Assembly: GCA_016788485.1 (NCBI GenBank)
Contig: JAEUSV010000098.1
Span: forward strand, 1-60,211
Direction of reading: 5' to 3'
Length of the DNA: 60,211 nt
Source of the DNA: Flavobacteriales bacterium
GTDB lineage: Bacteria; Bacteroidota; Bacteroidia; Flavobacteriales_F; PHOS-HE28
Below are positions 35,801 through 45,464 of the stretch, piece by piece. The notes below the pieces were generated by a model. It was not told the DNA's origin and did not search any database. It saw only the letters and a list, made by a program, of their open reading frames with translations. A program made the translations under genes and the position numbers. Each line of letters opens with the position of its first letter. Position 1 is the first letter of the stretch.

Positions 35801-37176
35801 GCAAGCTGCCCCTGCGCCTGCTCCTGCCCCTGCTCCTGATCACGGGCTGCATGGTCGGTCCCAAGTACCAGCAGGAAGCCCACGACCCCAAGGTAGCGTA
35901 CAGCGGAGCGCTCAACGCCGACACCACCGACCTGGTGGATTGGACCGCCTTCTACGACGACCCTGCGCTGGTGAAGCTGATCCGCACCACCCTGGACAGC
36001 AACCGGACGATGTGGCTTACCGCCGGGCGCGTGGAGGAGGCGCGTCTGCTGGCCGGTTCGGTGAAGGCCGACCTCTACCCGCAGCTGGGCTTCTCGGCCA
36101 CGGCGGGCGGTGGTTCCGCGGGCACCGATGCCCGGCGCCAGGGCAGCGGGGTGGACGGCGGTTACTTCGAGGTGCTCGGCCGCCTGAACTGGGAGATCGA
36201 CATCTGGGGCCGCCTGCGGCACAGCAACCGCGCGGCACAGGCGCTCTACTTCGAACAGCAGTACGTCCGCCATGGCGTGCAGGTGAGCCTGGTGGCCGAG
36301 GTGGCCTCGAGCTATTTCCTGCTGCGCGACCTCGACAACCGCCTGGTGATCGCACAGCGCACGTTGGCCAGCCGCCAGGAGAACACGCGCATCATCACCG
36401 CGCGCTTCGATGAAGGATGGACGAGCGAGGTGGACAAGCTGCAGGCCATCCAGCAGGAACAGGTGGCGGCCGCCGCCATCCCGAACATCGAGCGGCAGAT
36501 CCGCCAGGTGGAGAACGCGCTGCGCGTGCTGCAGGGCCTGGGCCCCGGCCCCATCGAGCGCGGCAGGCCCAACACCGAACAGCAGCTCACGCCGGAGCCC
36601 ATCCCCATGGGCCTGCCCAGCCAGCTCCTCCAGCGTCGACCGGACATCATCGCGGCGGAGTTCAACCTGCAGCGGCTCACCGAGCGTGCTGGCGTGGCCG
36701 TGGCCGAGCGATTCCCTACCCTCAGCCTCACCGGCTTTCTGGGCTTCGCGAGCCCCGAGCTCGGCACCCTGCTCACCGGTGATGGCGCCGTGGCCAACGG
36801 CTTCGGCGGGCTGGCCGGCCCCATCTTCCAGTGGAACAAGCGGCGCAACCTGGCCGAAGCGGCCAAGCAGCGCATCCTGATCGCCTCCGCCGAAAGGGAC
36901 CAGACGGTGCTCAGTGCCTTCGCCGATGTGGACAACGCGCTGGAGTTCTACCGGACCTACACGGTGGAGAACCAGGCAAGGCAGGCCCAGGTGGAGGCCG
37001 CGCGCAAGGCGCTGGAGCTTTCCATGGCCCGCTATAACTACGGCTACACCAGCTACCTGGAAGTGATCATCGCCGAGAACAACCTCTTCGGCGCCGAGCT
37101 CGAGGAGAGCGCCACGCGCGGTCAGCGCCTCAACAGCGTGGTGAGCCTCTTCCGGGCGCTGGGAGGCGGCTGGTAG
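35797..37176 (+). CDS. Outer-membrane efflux lipoprotein (OprM/TolC type)
   Basis: A 459-residue channel of the NodT/OprM family. The lipobox is ITGC (Cys18) followed by MVGPKY. The protein is built of two long helical repeats with strand pairs, including N-W-E-I-D-I-W-G-R-L in the first and R-R-P-D-I-I-A-A-E-F-N-L in the second. It completes the tripartite pump with the two upstream genes, and its start overlaps the pump's stop codon. No regulator gene (TetR, MarR or similar) lies next to the operon. Confidence 0.93.
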   Translation: MSKLPLRLLLPLLLITGCMVGPKYQQEAHDPKVAYSGALNADTTDLVDWTAFYDDPALVKLIRTTLDSNRTMWLTAGRVEEARLLAGSVKADLYPQLGFSATAGGGSAGTDARRQGSGVDGGYFEVLGRLNWEIDIWGRLRHSNRAAQALYFEQQYVRHGVQVSLVAEVASSYFLLRDLDNRLVIAQRTLASRQENTRIITARFDEGWTSEVDKLQAIQQEQVAAAAIPNIERQIRQVENALRVLQGLGPGPIERGRPNTEQQLTPEPIPMGLPSQLLQRRPDIIAAEFNLQRLTERAGVAVAERFPTLSLTGFLGFASPELGTLLTGDGAVANGFGGLAGPIFQWNKRRNLAEAAKQRILIASAERDQTVLSAFADVDNALEFYRTYTVENQARQAQVEAARKALELSMARYNYGYTSYLEVIIAENNLFGAELEESATRGQRLNSVVSLFRALGGGW

Positions 37177-37305
37177 TGCGGATCCCCGGCCCTTGCGACA
37201 GGTCCGGATCCTGGACGAACATGGCGTTCCTGTCCCTGAGCATGGATTCCGTCCGCCATCCCCGTTGCCATGCCGTTGCACACCGGTCGGCGACCCTGTG
37301 ACGGC

Positions 37306-38952
37306 TCATCTCCCTCCGCTCCTCTTCCGGTCCTGCTGCTTCAAGAGCTGTTTGTGCAGTACCGGAGGCAGCACCACCTCCATCATGCCCGTGCGCAATG
37401 CGATCCAGATGTACTTGAAGACTCCGGCGTCGACAGGCTTCTGTACCGTGAAGTGGGCGATGCGGTATCCCTTGTCCCCGGGCATGTTGGAACCGCGCAC
37501 CGCCGCATTGGCCACGGTGGTGAGCACCTTGGCGTGCTTGATCTGCGCGCCGAGCTTCATGGACAGGTCCTCATACTGCATGTCGATGGTCCCGGAGGCC
37601 CGTTCGTTGTCGCCATGCATCCGCAGGTCCACCATGTGTATGATGCCCTCCGTGGCGGTCACGTGCAGGAGGTCATCCGTCATTCGGTTCATGTCCGTGG
37701 CCGGGAACCCTTTCAGGCGCACCTGCACATCCACCGTGGTGTGTTCGTCACCCATCGGCATGCGGATGTCCACCTGGGCCCGTGCGTGGCCCACATGCGC
37801 GGAGCCGGCCAGGTGCAGGTCGGGGGCGTTCACGCGTGGCAGGTTGCTGAAGCCGGTGAGCACACCTTCGATGTGCGTGAAGGCAATGGACCCGTAGTCG
37901 GCGCCAGGCTTCAGGCGCTCGTGGTAAGTGACGGAACCGCGATGCACATGGATGGAATCCACCTGAACGGGCAGGTGCATGGCGGTGATGCGGTCCGCCA
38001 GCAGGGGCTTGGGCTTCACGGGCGGAAGCGGCAGCGTCTTGTCGCGGTGGATGTCCAACGCGACACCGGCCACACGCAGTTCACGCGCGCGGATGCTGCC
38101 CTCCTGCAGGCGCGCGGCAAGGTCGAAGCCGGCCAGGAGCAGTGTGTCGACCACGGCCCGATAGAGCTCCACCTGCGTGTCCACCAGCTTGTGGTATTCC
38201 TTCGGCGCCACGTCGGGCGTGAAACGCACACCGAAGAGGAGGGCCGTATCCTGAGGGGTGCGAATGCGCACGGAATCGAGCGTGAGGGTATAGAAGGGCT
38301 TGATGTGGGTTTCGGCGCGGTGCAGGTCAAGCTGTATGTACTGCGCGTTGAGGGAGGGCCGACCCTTCTCATCGGCCAGCACGTTGATGCCTGCGATCAA
38401 CAGGTCAAGGTCGCCGATGGTCAAGGCCGGTTCCGTGCTCGACCGGTCCTGCGACCGGCCGGCCGCATCCAAGATCCACAAGGTGTCCACGCGAAAAACG
38501 TCCAGAGGCAGGTCGCCCGCCGCCCTGCTCTCCGCCGGTGCCTTCGCTGCTCCGTCCTCCTTCCGACCACGCCCTAGAAAGCTGTGGAACAACGTTGGGC
38601 CGTGCAGCTCGATATGGCCCACGTGAAGGACGTTCCGACGAAGCAGCGCCATGATCTCCACGCCTTGCAGTTCAAGGCGGTCAGCATGCAACGTGTAGCG
38701 CACCGCGCTGTCCTCCCGCGTGCTGTCCACCATGGGGACCACGTTCACATCATCCACGCGGATGTACGCATCCGTGAACGACACGTCCACGTTCCCGAAC
38801 ATGATCCGATGGCCTCCACGTTCCGCCACGGCCGCCACCCGCTGCAGCGCGCGGGCCGCGAGCTCATCGATGTACAGGACCGCTCCACCCACAACGACCG
38901 CACAGGCCGCCAGCAGCATGATCCAGGTCCGTGCTCTTCGGCTGATCGCCAT
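37306..38952 (-). CDS. AsmA/DUF748-like envelope protein
   Basis: A 548-residue protein with one N-terminal membrane helix (about residues 11-30) and a long extracytoplasmic domain of repeated strands. The features are V-D-V-S-F-T-D-A-Y-I-R-V-D-D-V, L-Q-L-x-G-V-E-I, several H-I-E-L-x-G-P-T-type segments, and a final region with A-S-G-T-I-D-M-Q-Y-E-D-L. This pattern fits the AsmA-like/DUF748 proteins that span the periplasm and move or organise lipids. The call is by pattern. The last 20 residues are basic (..KQQDRKRSGGR). The start at ATG 38952 was chosen because the membrane helix follows directly. Confidence 0.65.
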   Translation of the reverse strand: MAISRRARTWIMLLAACAVVVGGAVLYIDELAARALQRVAAVAERGGHRIMFGNVDVSFTDAYIRVDDVNVVPMVDSTREDSAVRYTLHADRLELQGVEIMALLRRNVLHVGHIELHGPTLFHSFLGRGRKEDGAAKAPAESRAAGDLPLDVFRVDTLWILDAAGRSQDRSSTEPALTIGDLDLLIAGINVLADEKGRPSLNAQYIQLDLHRAETHIKPFYTLTLDSVRIRTPQDTALLFGVRFTPDVAPKEYHKLVDTQVELYRAVVDTLLLAGFDLAARLQEGSIRARELRVAGVALDIHRDKTLPLPPVKPKPLLADRITAMHLPVQVDSIHVHRGSVTYHERLKPGADYGSIAFTHIEGVLTGFSNLPRVNAPDLHLAGSAHVGHARAQVDIRMPMGDEHTTVDVQVRLKGFPATDMNRMTDDLLHVTATEGIIHMVDLRMHGDNERASGTIDMQYEDLSMKLGAQIKHAKVLTTVANAAVRGSNMPGDKGYRIAHFTVQKPVDAGVFKYIWIALRTGMMEVVLPPVLHKQLLKQQDRKRSGGR

Positions 38953-39304
38953 GTGTGTCAGTGATGTTCCGCCTTGGTGGTCCTCTGCCAGGATCGATCC
39001 AGGTGATGGGCCGGCCCGCTTGCGCGCAGCCATTGGACCGGGTCCGTGCCGTTCGATACGGCGGAAAAGTAAGCGGCCGCGATCGGTCCACGCATGACGA
39101 GCCTTCTGTTCCGCTTACTCCTCACACCGATGAACCGAGGGCCCTGGTCCTTGCTGATGGACCGCATCGGTGCGACCGCATCCCACCGATGACGCGCATG
39201 AGCGTTCGTCGGTATCGCATGCATCGCCCCACGACCTTAGGGCCTGCCCGATGAAATTGCGGAACTTCGGCCACGCACGGTCCGATCCGCCTCCACCATC
39301 CACC
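38953..39304. other. Divergent intergenic region without a recognisable gene
   Basis: About 350 bases between the AsmA-like and DUF481 genes. It contains TACTTTTC on the minus strand (39064-39071), a fair -7 element for the AsmA-like gene with a long leader. A 9-bp inverted repeat AGTAAGCGG (39068-39076) / CCGCTTACT (39111-39119) overlaps it. An alternative ATG for the DUF481 gene lies at 39251. I see no RNA gene or further coding signal. Confidence 0.5.
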
Positions 39305-40327
39305 ATGTGCCGTTCGGGTCTCCTCCTGCTGCTCCTGGTCCTGCTCCGGCCCGCACAGCTATGCGCCCAGAAAACGGACACGATCCACCTGTTCAATGGC
39401 GACAAGATCGTGGGTGAAGTGAAGGACCTGAAGCTGGGTCTTTTACGGGTGAAGACCGACTACATGGCCACGGTCTACATCGAATGGGACCAGGTGCAAA
39501 CGGTACTGACGGATAAGCGCTGGTACATCCGCATGCGCAGCGGGGCCTATTTCGACGGCCACCTGCATCCGTCATCGCAGCTGGACCACGTGTACATCGT
39601 GCGCGACGGGGACAGCGTCCACGTGAACCTGATCGACATCACCACGCTCTACCGGCTCAACCAGGGCATATGGCCACGCACCGATGGCAGCATCAACGCG
39701 GGCTACAGCTACCAGAAGAGCAATGGGCTCAGCCAGTTCACGCTCAGCGGCAACGCCATCTACCGCGGGGACCTCAGTGCCGTGAACCTCACCTTCAACT
39801 CCATCACCACCGTGCAGCCCGAGGTGCCGGACAACCGCAAGCAGGACATCACGCTGGGCTATGAGCACAACCTGTGGGGACGATGGACGAGCGGTTTCGG
39901 GATCGGTGCGGAATCGAACACCGAGCTGGACCTGGACCTTCGCCTGCGCGCCAATGCGACGCTGGGCAACTATGTGCTCCTGAACGTGCACGCCAGCAAC
40001 ATCATCGGCGGCGGTATCCAGGGCAACCTCGAACAGAGCGGTAGCGGCGAGGCGAGCGAGAACTTCGAGGTCTTCCTGGGGGACCGCTTCCGGTTCAAGA
40101 CCTATCGCTTCCCGAAGGCCGAAGTGACCATCGACCTCGCCGGGTATTATGGCCTCACCATCCGCGACCGCTGGCGTTTCGCGACCACCACCGCGGTGCG
40201 GTATGAGGTGCTTCGCGACGTGCAACTGGGGCTCGAGTTCTACGACCAGTTCGACAGCAAGCCGCTCGATGGCGGACCATCCTTGAACGACTACCGCATC
40301 GCCACCACCATCGGGTACGTGTTCTAA
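39305..40327 (+). CDS. DUF481-type outer-membrane beta-barrel protein
   Basis: A 340-residue exported protein. The signal peptide ends ..QLCAQ. A small N-terminal domain (H-L-F-N-G-D-K-I-V-G-E-V, about residues 25-100) is followed by a salt-induced/DUF481 barrel with N-A-G-Y-S-Y-Q-K-S-N-G, and ends in the barrel strand Y-R-I-A-T-T-I-G-Y-V-F. ATG 39305 gives a standard signal peptide; ATG 39251 in the same frame would add 18 residues and is a real alternative. Its stop codon overlaps that of the convergent LOG gene by 4 bp. Confidence 0.8.
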   Translation: MCRSGLLLLLLVLLRPAQLCAQKTDTIHLFNGDKIVGEVKDLKLGLLRVKTDYMATVYIEWDQVQTVLTDKRWYIRMRSGAYFDGHLHPSSQLDHVYIVRDGDSVHVNLIDITTLYRLNQGIWPRTDGSINAGYSYQKSNGLSQFTLSGNAIYRGDLSAVNLTFNSITTVQPEVPDNRKQDITLGYEHNLWGRWTSGFGIGAESNTELDLDLRLRANATLGNYVLLNVHASNIIGGGIQGNLEQSGSGEASENFEVFLGDRFRFKTYRFPKAEVTIDLAGYYGLTIRDRWRFATTTAVRYEVLRDVQLGLEFYDQFDSKPLDGGPSLNDYRIATTIGYVF

Positions 40328-41151
40328 CGCCTGCGCCTCACCTGACGTCCGCCCCTGGCCGCGGCGACCTTGCGCATCGGCTGCAGCGTGGCGCGAACCT
40401 CCGGTGAAAGGCTTGCCAGGATGAGCTCCACGGCCTCCTTCGGTGAATCGGTCACATGGGCGAAGCGCACCTCGTCGCGCGCGAACACACCCTCCTCCAT
40501 CATGTCCTGCATCCACTCGCGCATGCCCTGCCAGAAGGCCGTGCCCATGAGGATCACCGGGAAGGGACCGATCTTGCCGCACTGCACCAGTGTGGCCGCC
40601 TCGAAGAGCTCGTCCAGGGTGCCGAGGCCGCCCGGCATCACGATGTAGGCGCAGGAGTACTTCACCAGGCAGGTCTTGCGCGTGAAGAAGTACGCGAACT
40701 CCACGGTCTTGTCCACATAGGGGTTCGCCGCCTGCTCGTGGGGCAGGATGATGTTGAGGCCGACGCTACGGCCACCAGCCTCGTGCGCACCACGGTTGGC
40801 CGCCTCCATGATCCCCGGCCCTCCACCGGTGAGCGTGGTGAGCCCTGCTTTCGCAAGCTCATTCCCCACAGCGCGGGCGAGCCGGTAATACGGGTGCGAC
40901 GGCCTGAAGCGCGCGGAACCGAACACGGTGACGGCCGCGCCGGTGTCCATCAATGCCGTCATCGCCCGCGCGAACTCGTCGTTCACGCGCATGAGGCGCT
41001 CCTTCTCCCGGGCGGGCGTGCGCACCTGCGTGAGCAGCTCGCGGTCGGGGTGCGCCCCCGGCGGGAGCTCGTAGCGTGCGCGTTGCTTCCGCCAGAGCGC
41101 GTTCCATTCGGCCTTGGTCTGTAGCGGAGGCAGGGTACGGTGCTTGGGCAT
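40324..41151 (-). CDS. LOG family Rossmann-fold protein (TIGR00730)
   Basis: A 275-residue cytoplasmic protein with the two defining LOG motifs: GGGPGIMEAANRGA, and PGGLGTLDELFE about 60 residues later. LOG enzymes cleave nucleoside 5'-monophosphates to free base and ribose 5-phosphate; plant members activate cytokinins. An Arg-rich end (GGRQVRRRR) and a roughly 50-residue N-terminal extension are additions to the core. The gene lies 63 nt from the AspT-type antiporter on the same strand. Confidence 0.88.
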   Translation of the reverse strand: MPKHRTLPPLQTKAEWNALWRKQRARYELPPGAHPDRELLTQVRTPAREKERLMRVNDEFARAMTALMDTGAAVTVFGSARFRPSHPYYRLARAVGNELAKAGLTTLTGGGPGIMEAANRGAHEAGGRSVGLNIILPHEQAANPYVDKTVEFAYFFTRKTCLVKYSCAYIVMPGGLGTLDELFEAATLVQCGKIGPFPVILMGTAFWQGMREWMQDMMEEGVFARDEVRFAHVTDSPKEAVELILASLSPEVRATLQPMRKVAAARGGRQVRRRR

Positions 41152-41214
41152 GGGTGCGGGGTCTAGCGGATGTGGTTACCGGAACGCTACGATGGCCGGT
41201 GGCCTTGTAAGCGA

Positions 41215-42891
41215 TCACAGCAGCAGGTTGATGAGCAGGATGGTGAGGCTTGCGAGCACCACGTTGGCCACCGCATAGGGTACGGTGAACCCCAGCGCAG
41301 GGGTCTGGCTCTTCAAGGCGTTCTGCACCACGGCGAGCGCGGCGGCCTCGGTGCGCGAGCCACAGGTGGCCCCCAGGGTGATCGCCGGGTGGAACTTGAA
41401 CACATACCGGCCCAGCAGGATGCCCAACAGCGCGGGCAGCAGGCTCACCACCACGCCGGCCAGGAAGAGCTGCATCCCCATCAGCTTGAACCCGATGAAG
41501 AAGCCCGCGCTGCTGGTGATCCCCACCACCGCGATGAACAGGTCCAGCCCCAGGCGCTGCAACAACCACAGGGATGCAGGCGGCACCGGCGCCACCCAGG
41601 GCAGGCGTGTGCGGACCCAGCCCGCGACCAATCCCAGCAGCAGCACCCCTCCCCCCATGCCGAGTGTGATGGGCACCCCGCCCAGGACCAGCTGGAGGGC
41701 GCCGACCGCGAGGCCCAGGAAGATGGCCGTGGCCATGAACGGCACGTTGGTGCTCACGCTGTCCGCAGCAGGGCGACCCACCAGCGACACCACCCTGTCC
41801 AGCGTCGCCTCATCGCCCACCAGTTCCACCACATCCTCACGGTGAACGACGTACTCGGGGCCGATGGGCATGGCGATCGGACCGCGCCGGATGTTGCGCA
41901 CCCCGATGCCGCGCAGCTCCGTCCGTTCGCCGAGCTCGCGCAGCGAACGCCCGACGATCGTCGCCGAGGTCACCACCACGGTCCGAGAACTGATGGGCAG
42001 GTCCAGCAGCGCCCGGTCCACCACTTCGGTGCCCACCTGCGCGGCCACCCCGATGACGGCGCGCAAGGGCATGCTCAGCGCCACCTCATCACCGGTCCGA
42101 AGCGCGAGGTCCGGCGAAGGCTCCTGCGTGCCCCCCGCGTTGCGCACGCGCATCACCCGCACTGGCAGATCCCTGGCCCGGAGCTCATCCTCCATGGCCT
42201 GCACCGTGAGCGACCGTTCGATCCGGTAGCCACGCACCACCCAGTTCTGCAGGGCCGAGGGCCGCCCTTCAGCTGCAGGGTCCGCTCCAAGCGACCGCTC
42301 GTACTCACGGCACCGCGCGGTGACATCCTTGTCCAGCATGCGGAATCCGATGCTCGTGAGGAAGTATGCCGTACCCGCCGCACCGAAGAGGTAGGTGACC
42401 GCATAGGCCATCGCCACATTGGCGTTGTACTGCGCGGTGAGCTCCGGCGTGAGCCCGGCGTCCTTCAGCGTGTCGCCGGCGATGCCGATGAGCAGCGAAC
42501 TGGTGCTGCCACCCGCCAGCAAACCCGCCCCGGTACCGGCATCCCATCCCATGTACGCGGTGATGGCATAGGTGCTCACGACGCCCGCCAGGCACAGGAT
42601 GAACGAGAAGAGCGCCAGCTTGGCCCCATCACGCCTCAGTCCACGAAAGAACTGCGGCCCCACCGAATAACCCGTGGCGAAGAGGAACAGCAGAAGGAAG
42701 AAGGCCTTGTGCTCTCCGGTCACCGGAATGTCGGCCATGCCGACCACGACACCCGCCAGCAGCGTGCCGGCCACCGAACCAAGCTGCAGGCCGCCCACCT
42801 TGAGGTCGCCGATGAAATTGCCCACCGCCAACGCCAGGAAGACGGCCGCGATCGGCTGCGCACGGAGGAAGTCGGGGATCAGTTCGGTCAT
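41215..42891 (-). CDS. Aspartate/alanine antiporter family transporter (AspT/YidE type)
   Basis: A 558-residue transporter of the AAE family. Five or six helices at each end (conserved G-L-L-A-G-G-S-T-S-S-L-L-I-G in the first half and TLGATCGSRTEAAALA in the second) flank two central TrkA-C (RCK_C) domains at about residues 210-375. Tetragenococcus AspT, of this family, swaps aspartate in for alanine out; other members have different or unknown substrates. Here the gene lies beside genes that release aspartate and glutamate outside the inner membrane, which favours an acidic amino acid substrate. It is divergent from the DcaP-like porin gene. Confidence 0.8.
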   Translation of the reverse strand: MTELIPDFLRAQPIAAVFLALAVGNFIGDLKVGGLQLGSVAGTLLAGVVVGMADIPVTGEHKAFFLLLFLFATGYSVGPQFFRGLRRDGAKLALFSFILCLAGVVSTYAITAYMGWDAGTGAGLLAGGSTSSLLIGIAGDTLKDAGLTPELTAQYNANVAMAYAVTYLFGAAGTAYFLTSIGFRMLDKDVTARCREYERSLGADPAAEGRPSALQNWVVRGYRIERSLTVQAMEDELRARDLPVRVMRVRNAGGTQEPSPDLALRTGDEVALSMPLRAVIGVAAQVGTEVVDRALLDLPISSRTVVVTSATIVGRSLRELGERTELRGIGVRNIRRGPIAMPIGPEYVVHREDVVELVGDEATLDRVVSLVGRPAADSVSTNVPFMATAIFLGLAVGALQLVLGGVPITLGMGGGVLLLGLVAGWVRTRLPWVAPVPPASLWLLQRLGLDLFIAVVGITSSAGFFIGFKLMGMQLFLAGVVVSLLPALLGILLGRYVFKFHPAITLGATCGSRTEAAALAVVQNALKSQTPALGFTVPYAVANVVLASLTILLINLLL

Positions 42892-42917
42892 GGATGGTAT
42901 GGGGGCTCATCGCCCGT

Positions 42918-42978
42918 TCAGGAAAATAACGGAATGAACGCGAAGTGGCACGGGGATATCCGTCCTTTCTTTTCCTGA
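42918..42978. promoter_or_regulatory. Divergent control region with inverted repeat TCAGGAAAA / TTTTCCTGA
   Basis: Perfect 9-bp arms at 42918-42926 and 42970-42978, flanked inwards by CGGA (42930-42933) and TCCG (42959-42962). The left arm overlaps a minus-strand TATTTTCC (42921-42928), a plausible -7 element for the aspT-like gene. The right arm offers the mirror sequence toward the porin gene. It may be a shared operator or simply two like divergent promoters. Confidence 0.45.
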
Positions 42979-43072
42979 CCTTCATCAAGGCCCGGTCCGG
43001 TCAATGGAGTGAAATTTCCCCACGCATCGGATCATCACTCAGCCTCATCATGCACCCGAAAAGCCATCGCTC

Positions 43073-44290
43073 ATGACCACCCTACGAACAACCATCAGCG
43101 CGGTGCTCTGCGCCGGCGCACTGGCCGCATCGGCCCAGGAGGCCGCCCCGGAGAAGGCCATGGACATCTACGGCTTCGCCATGATGGACATGGGATACAA
43201 TGCCGGAGCGATCGACCCCAACTGGTTCGATGTGATGCGACCCACGAAGCTCCCCGCCTTCAAGGACCAATGGGGGGCCGAGGGCAACATGTACTTCAGT
43301 GTGCGCCAGACGCGCCTCGGTTTCAAGGGATACACCCCCACGGCCTTGGGCGAGCTGTTCACCCAGTTCGAGTTCGAGATGTTCGGCACGGGTGTCGATG
43401 CCGGGCAGACCACGATCCGCCTACGCCATGCCTACGGCCAGCTGGGCAAGTGGGGCGCCGGTCAGTACTGGAGCCCCTTCATGGACATCGACGTGTTCCC
43501 CAACAGCGTGGAATACTGGGGGCCGAGCGGTATGGCGTTCTTCCGCAACATCCAGTTGCGTTACATGCCCATCCAGGGCGACACCAAGCTCACGATCGCG
43601 CTGGAACGGCCAGGCGCCAGCAGTGACCAGGGCAGCTACGGCCAGTTCATCGACGACCAGAACGTGAGGGGCCGCCTTGCACTGCCCGACCTCAGCGCGG
43701 AATACCGGAAGGCCACGGGCTTCGGTTACGTAGAGGCGGCGGGCATCCTGCGCAGCGCCCAGTGGGAGGACCAGAACCCGGACTCCATCAATCTGGACGG
43801 CAGCGCCCTTTGCTACGGCATCAACCTCACCAGCAACATCAAGTACGGACCCGAGAAACGCAATACGGTGCGCGTGGGCCTCGTGTACGGCGCCGGCATC
43901 CAGAACTACATGAACGACGCCACCACCGACATCGGCGTGCGCGCCAACCCCGGAAACGCCAGCAAGCCCATCGAGGGCTATGCCCTGCCGCTCACCGCAG
44001 GCTCCCTCTTCGTGGACCACTTCTGGAACGAGAAGATGAGCTCCACCGTTGGCGGGTCCATCACCACCATCACCCTCGACGACTCCAGTGACAGCAGCTC
44101 CTTCAAGACCGGCACTTATGCCCTGGCCAACGTGATGTTCTACCCTGCCACCAATGTGATGTGGGGCGTGGAGGTGCAGTACGGCGGGCGCGAGAACTTC
44201 AAGGACGACTGGAGCTACAACGCCGTGAAAGTGCAAGCCTCGTTCAAATACAACTTCGGGACCGCCCTCTATCGCAAGAAGAACGGTTGA
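43073..44290 (+). CDS. DcaP-like outer-membrane porin
   Basis: A 405-residue porin with a signal peptide (ends ..AASAQ). The N-terminal strand region is characteristic of DcaP proteins: I-Y-G-F-A-M-M-D-M-G-Y, then D-P-N-W-F-D-V-M-R-P-T-K-L and F-S-V-R-Q-T-R-L-G-F-K. The barrel ends in V-Q-A-S-F-K-Y-N-F-G. DcaP of Acinetobacter is a trimeric porin that takes up small, often negatively charged compounds such as dicarboxylates. The exported glutaminase follows after only 13 nt, so the porin may admit amides or organic acids for that enzyme. Confidence 0.85.
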   Translation: MTTLRTTISAVLCAGALAASAQEAAPEKAMDIYGFAMMDMGYNAGAIDPNWFDVMRPTKLPAFKDQWGAEGNMYFSVRQTRLGFKGYTPTALGELFTQFEFEMFGTGVDAGQTTIRLRHAYGQLGKWGAGQYWSPFMDIDVFPNSVEYWGPSGMAFFRNIQLRYMPIQGDTKLTIALERPGASSDQGSYGQFIDDQNVRGRLALPDLSAEYRKATGFGYVEAAGILRSAQWEDQNPDSINLDGSALCYGINLTSNIKYGPEKRNTVRVGLVYGAGIQNYMNDATTDIGVRANPGNASKPIEGYALPLTAGSLFVDHFWNEKMSSTVGGSITTITLDDSSDSSSFKTGTYALANVMFYPATNVMWGVEVQYGGRENFKDDWSYNAVKVQASFKYNFGTALYRKKNG

Positions 44291-44303
44291 TCTATAAACA
44301 CCG

Positions 44304-45377
44304 ATGAACATGAACCCCATGAACCACCTTACGAAGCGAACGACCCTGGGCCTGTTCGCCATCGCACTTGGCAGCGGTCTTTGCGCACAGAAGACCATGA
44401 AGACCGCCACGGTGGCGGCCGACGCCGGCAAGGACTACCAGACCGTGGTGGACGCGGCGTACACGAAGTACAAGGACCTGAAGGAAGGGAAGAACGCGGA
44501 CTACATCCCTGCGCTCGCCCAGGTGCCCAGCGACCTGTTCGGCGTTTCCCTGGTGACCGTCGATGGCAAGCAGTACCACAAGGGCGACGTGGACTCACCG
44601 GTGAGCATCCAGTCCATCAGCAAGGTCTTCGCGCTCGCCCGCGTGATCGAGGACGAGGGGCCCAAGGCCGTGCAGGACAAGGTGGGCGTGGACGCCACCG
44701 GCGAGGTGTTCAACAGCATCACCGCCGTGGAGCGCATGCGTGGCAAGGAGATCAACCCCTGCGTGAACCCCGGCGCCATCGCCACCACCAGCCTGGTTCG
44801 CGGCAAGACCTATGAGGAGAAGTGGAACGCCATCATCGGCATCCACAGCGACATGGCCGGACGCCCGCTACAGGTGAACCAGCCCGTGTACGAGAGCGAG
44901 GCCGCCACCAACCAGCGCAACCAGGCCATCGCGCACCTGCTCCTCGCCTACGAGCGCATGTACTGGGATCCCGTGAAGAGCACGGACCTGTACACGAAGC
45001 AATGCGCCATCAACGTGGGGTCGCGCGACCTCGGCATCATGGCGGCCACGCTGGCCAACGGCGGGGTGAACCCGGTGACGGGCAAGCGCGTGGTGAGCCC
45101 GGAGACCGTGGAGCACGTGCTCGCCGTGATGGCGACCGCAGGCCTGTATGACGACAGCGGCATCTGGCTTTACAACACCGGCCTGCCCGGCAAGAGCGGG
45201 GTGGGCGGCGGCCTCATCGCGGTGTGCCCCGGCAAGTTCGGCATCGCGGTGGTGAGCCCTCCCCTGGATGCCGCGGGCAACAGCGTGAAAGGCCAGCGTG
45301 TGATCTACGATGTGGTGAACGAACTGAAGGCGAACCCTTACCTGGTGCAGCCCAAGGTGCCCGCCGTGAAGAAGTAA
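44304..45377 (+). CDS. glsA: Exported glutaminase (GlsA family)
   Basis: A 357-residue serine-dependent glutaminase that hydrolyses glutamine to glutamate and ammonia. The beta-lactamase-like fold is evident from the S-x-x-K motif in SIQSISKVFAL, the Asn-containing E-I-N-P-C-V-N-P-G-A, G-S-R-D-L-G-I-M-A-A-T-L-A-N-G-G, and K-S-G-V-G-G-G-L near the end. E. coli GlsA enzymes are about 310 residues and cytoplasmic. This one has an extra N-terminal signal peptide ending ..SGLCAQ, which implies a periplasmic location. It is in one operon with the DcaP-like porin. Confidence 0.92.
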   Translation: MNMNPMNHLTKRTTLGLFAIALGSGLCAQKTMKTATVAADAGKDYQTVVDAAYTKYKDLKEGKNADYIPALAQVPSDLFGVSLVTVDGKQYHKGDVDSPVSIQSISKVFALARVIEDEGPKAVQDKVGVDATGEVFNSITAVERMRGKEINPCVNPGAIATTSLVRGKTYEEKWNAIIGIHSDMAGRPLQVNQPVYESEAATNQRNQAIAHLLLAYERMYWDPVKSTDLYTKQCAINVGSRDLGIMAATLANGGVNPVTGKRVVSPETVEHVLAVMATAGLYDDSGIWLYNTGLPGKSGVGGGLIAVCPGKFGIAVVSPPLDAAGNSVKGQRVIYDVVNELKANPYLVQPKVPAVKK

Positions 45378-45464
45378 GCGGATAGGTAACCTCGCGGTGC
45401 GGGGGGTGCAGCCATTGGGACCTGACCGTCCACACCATTGAAAGCAGCCCTGACCATCCACGCC

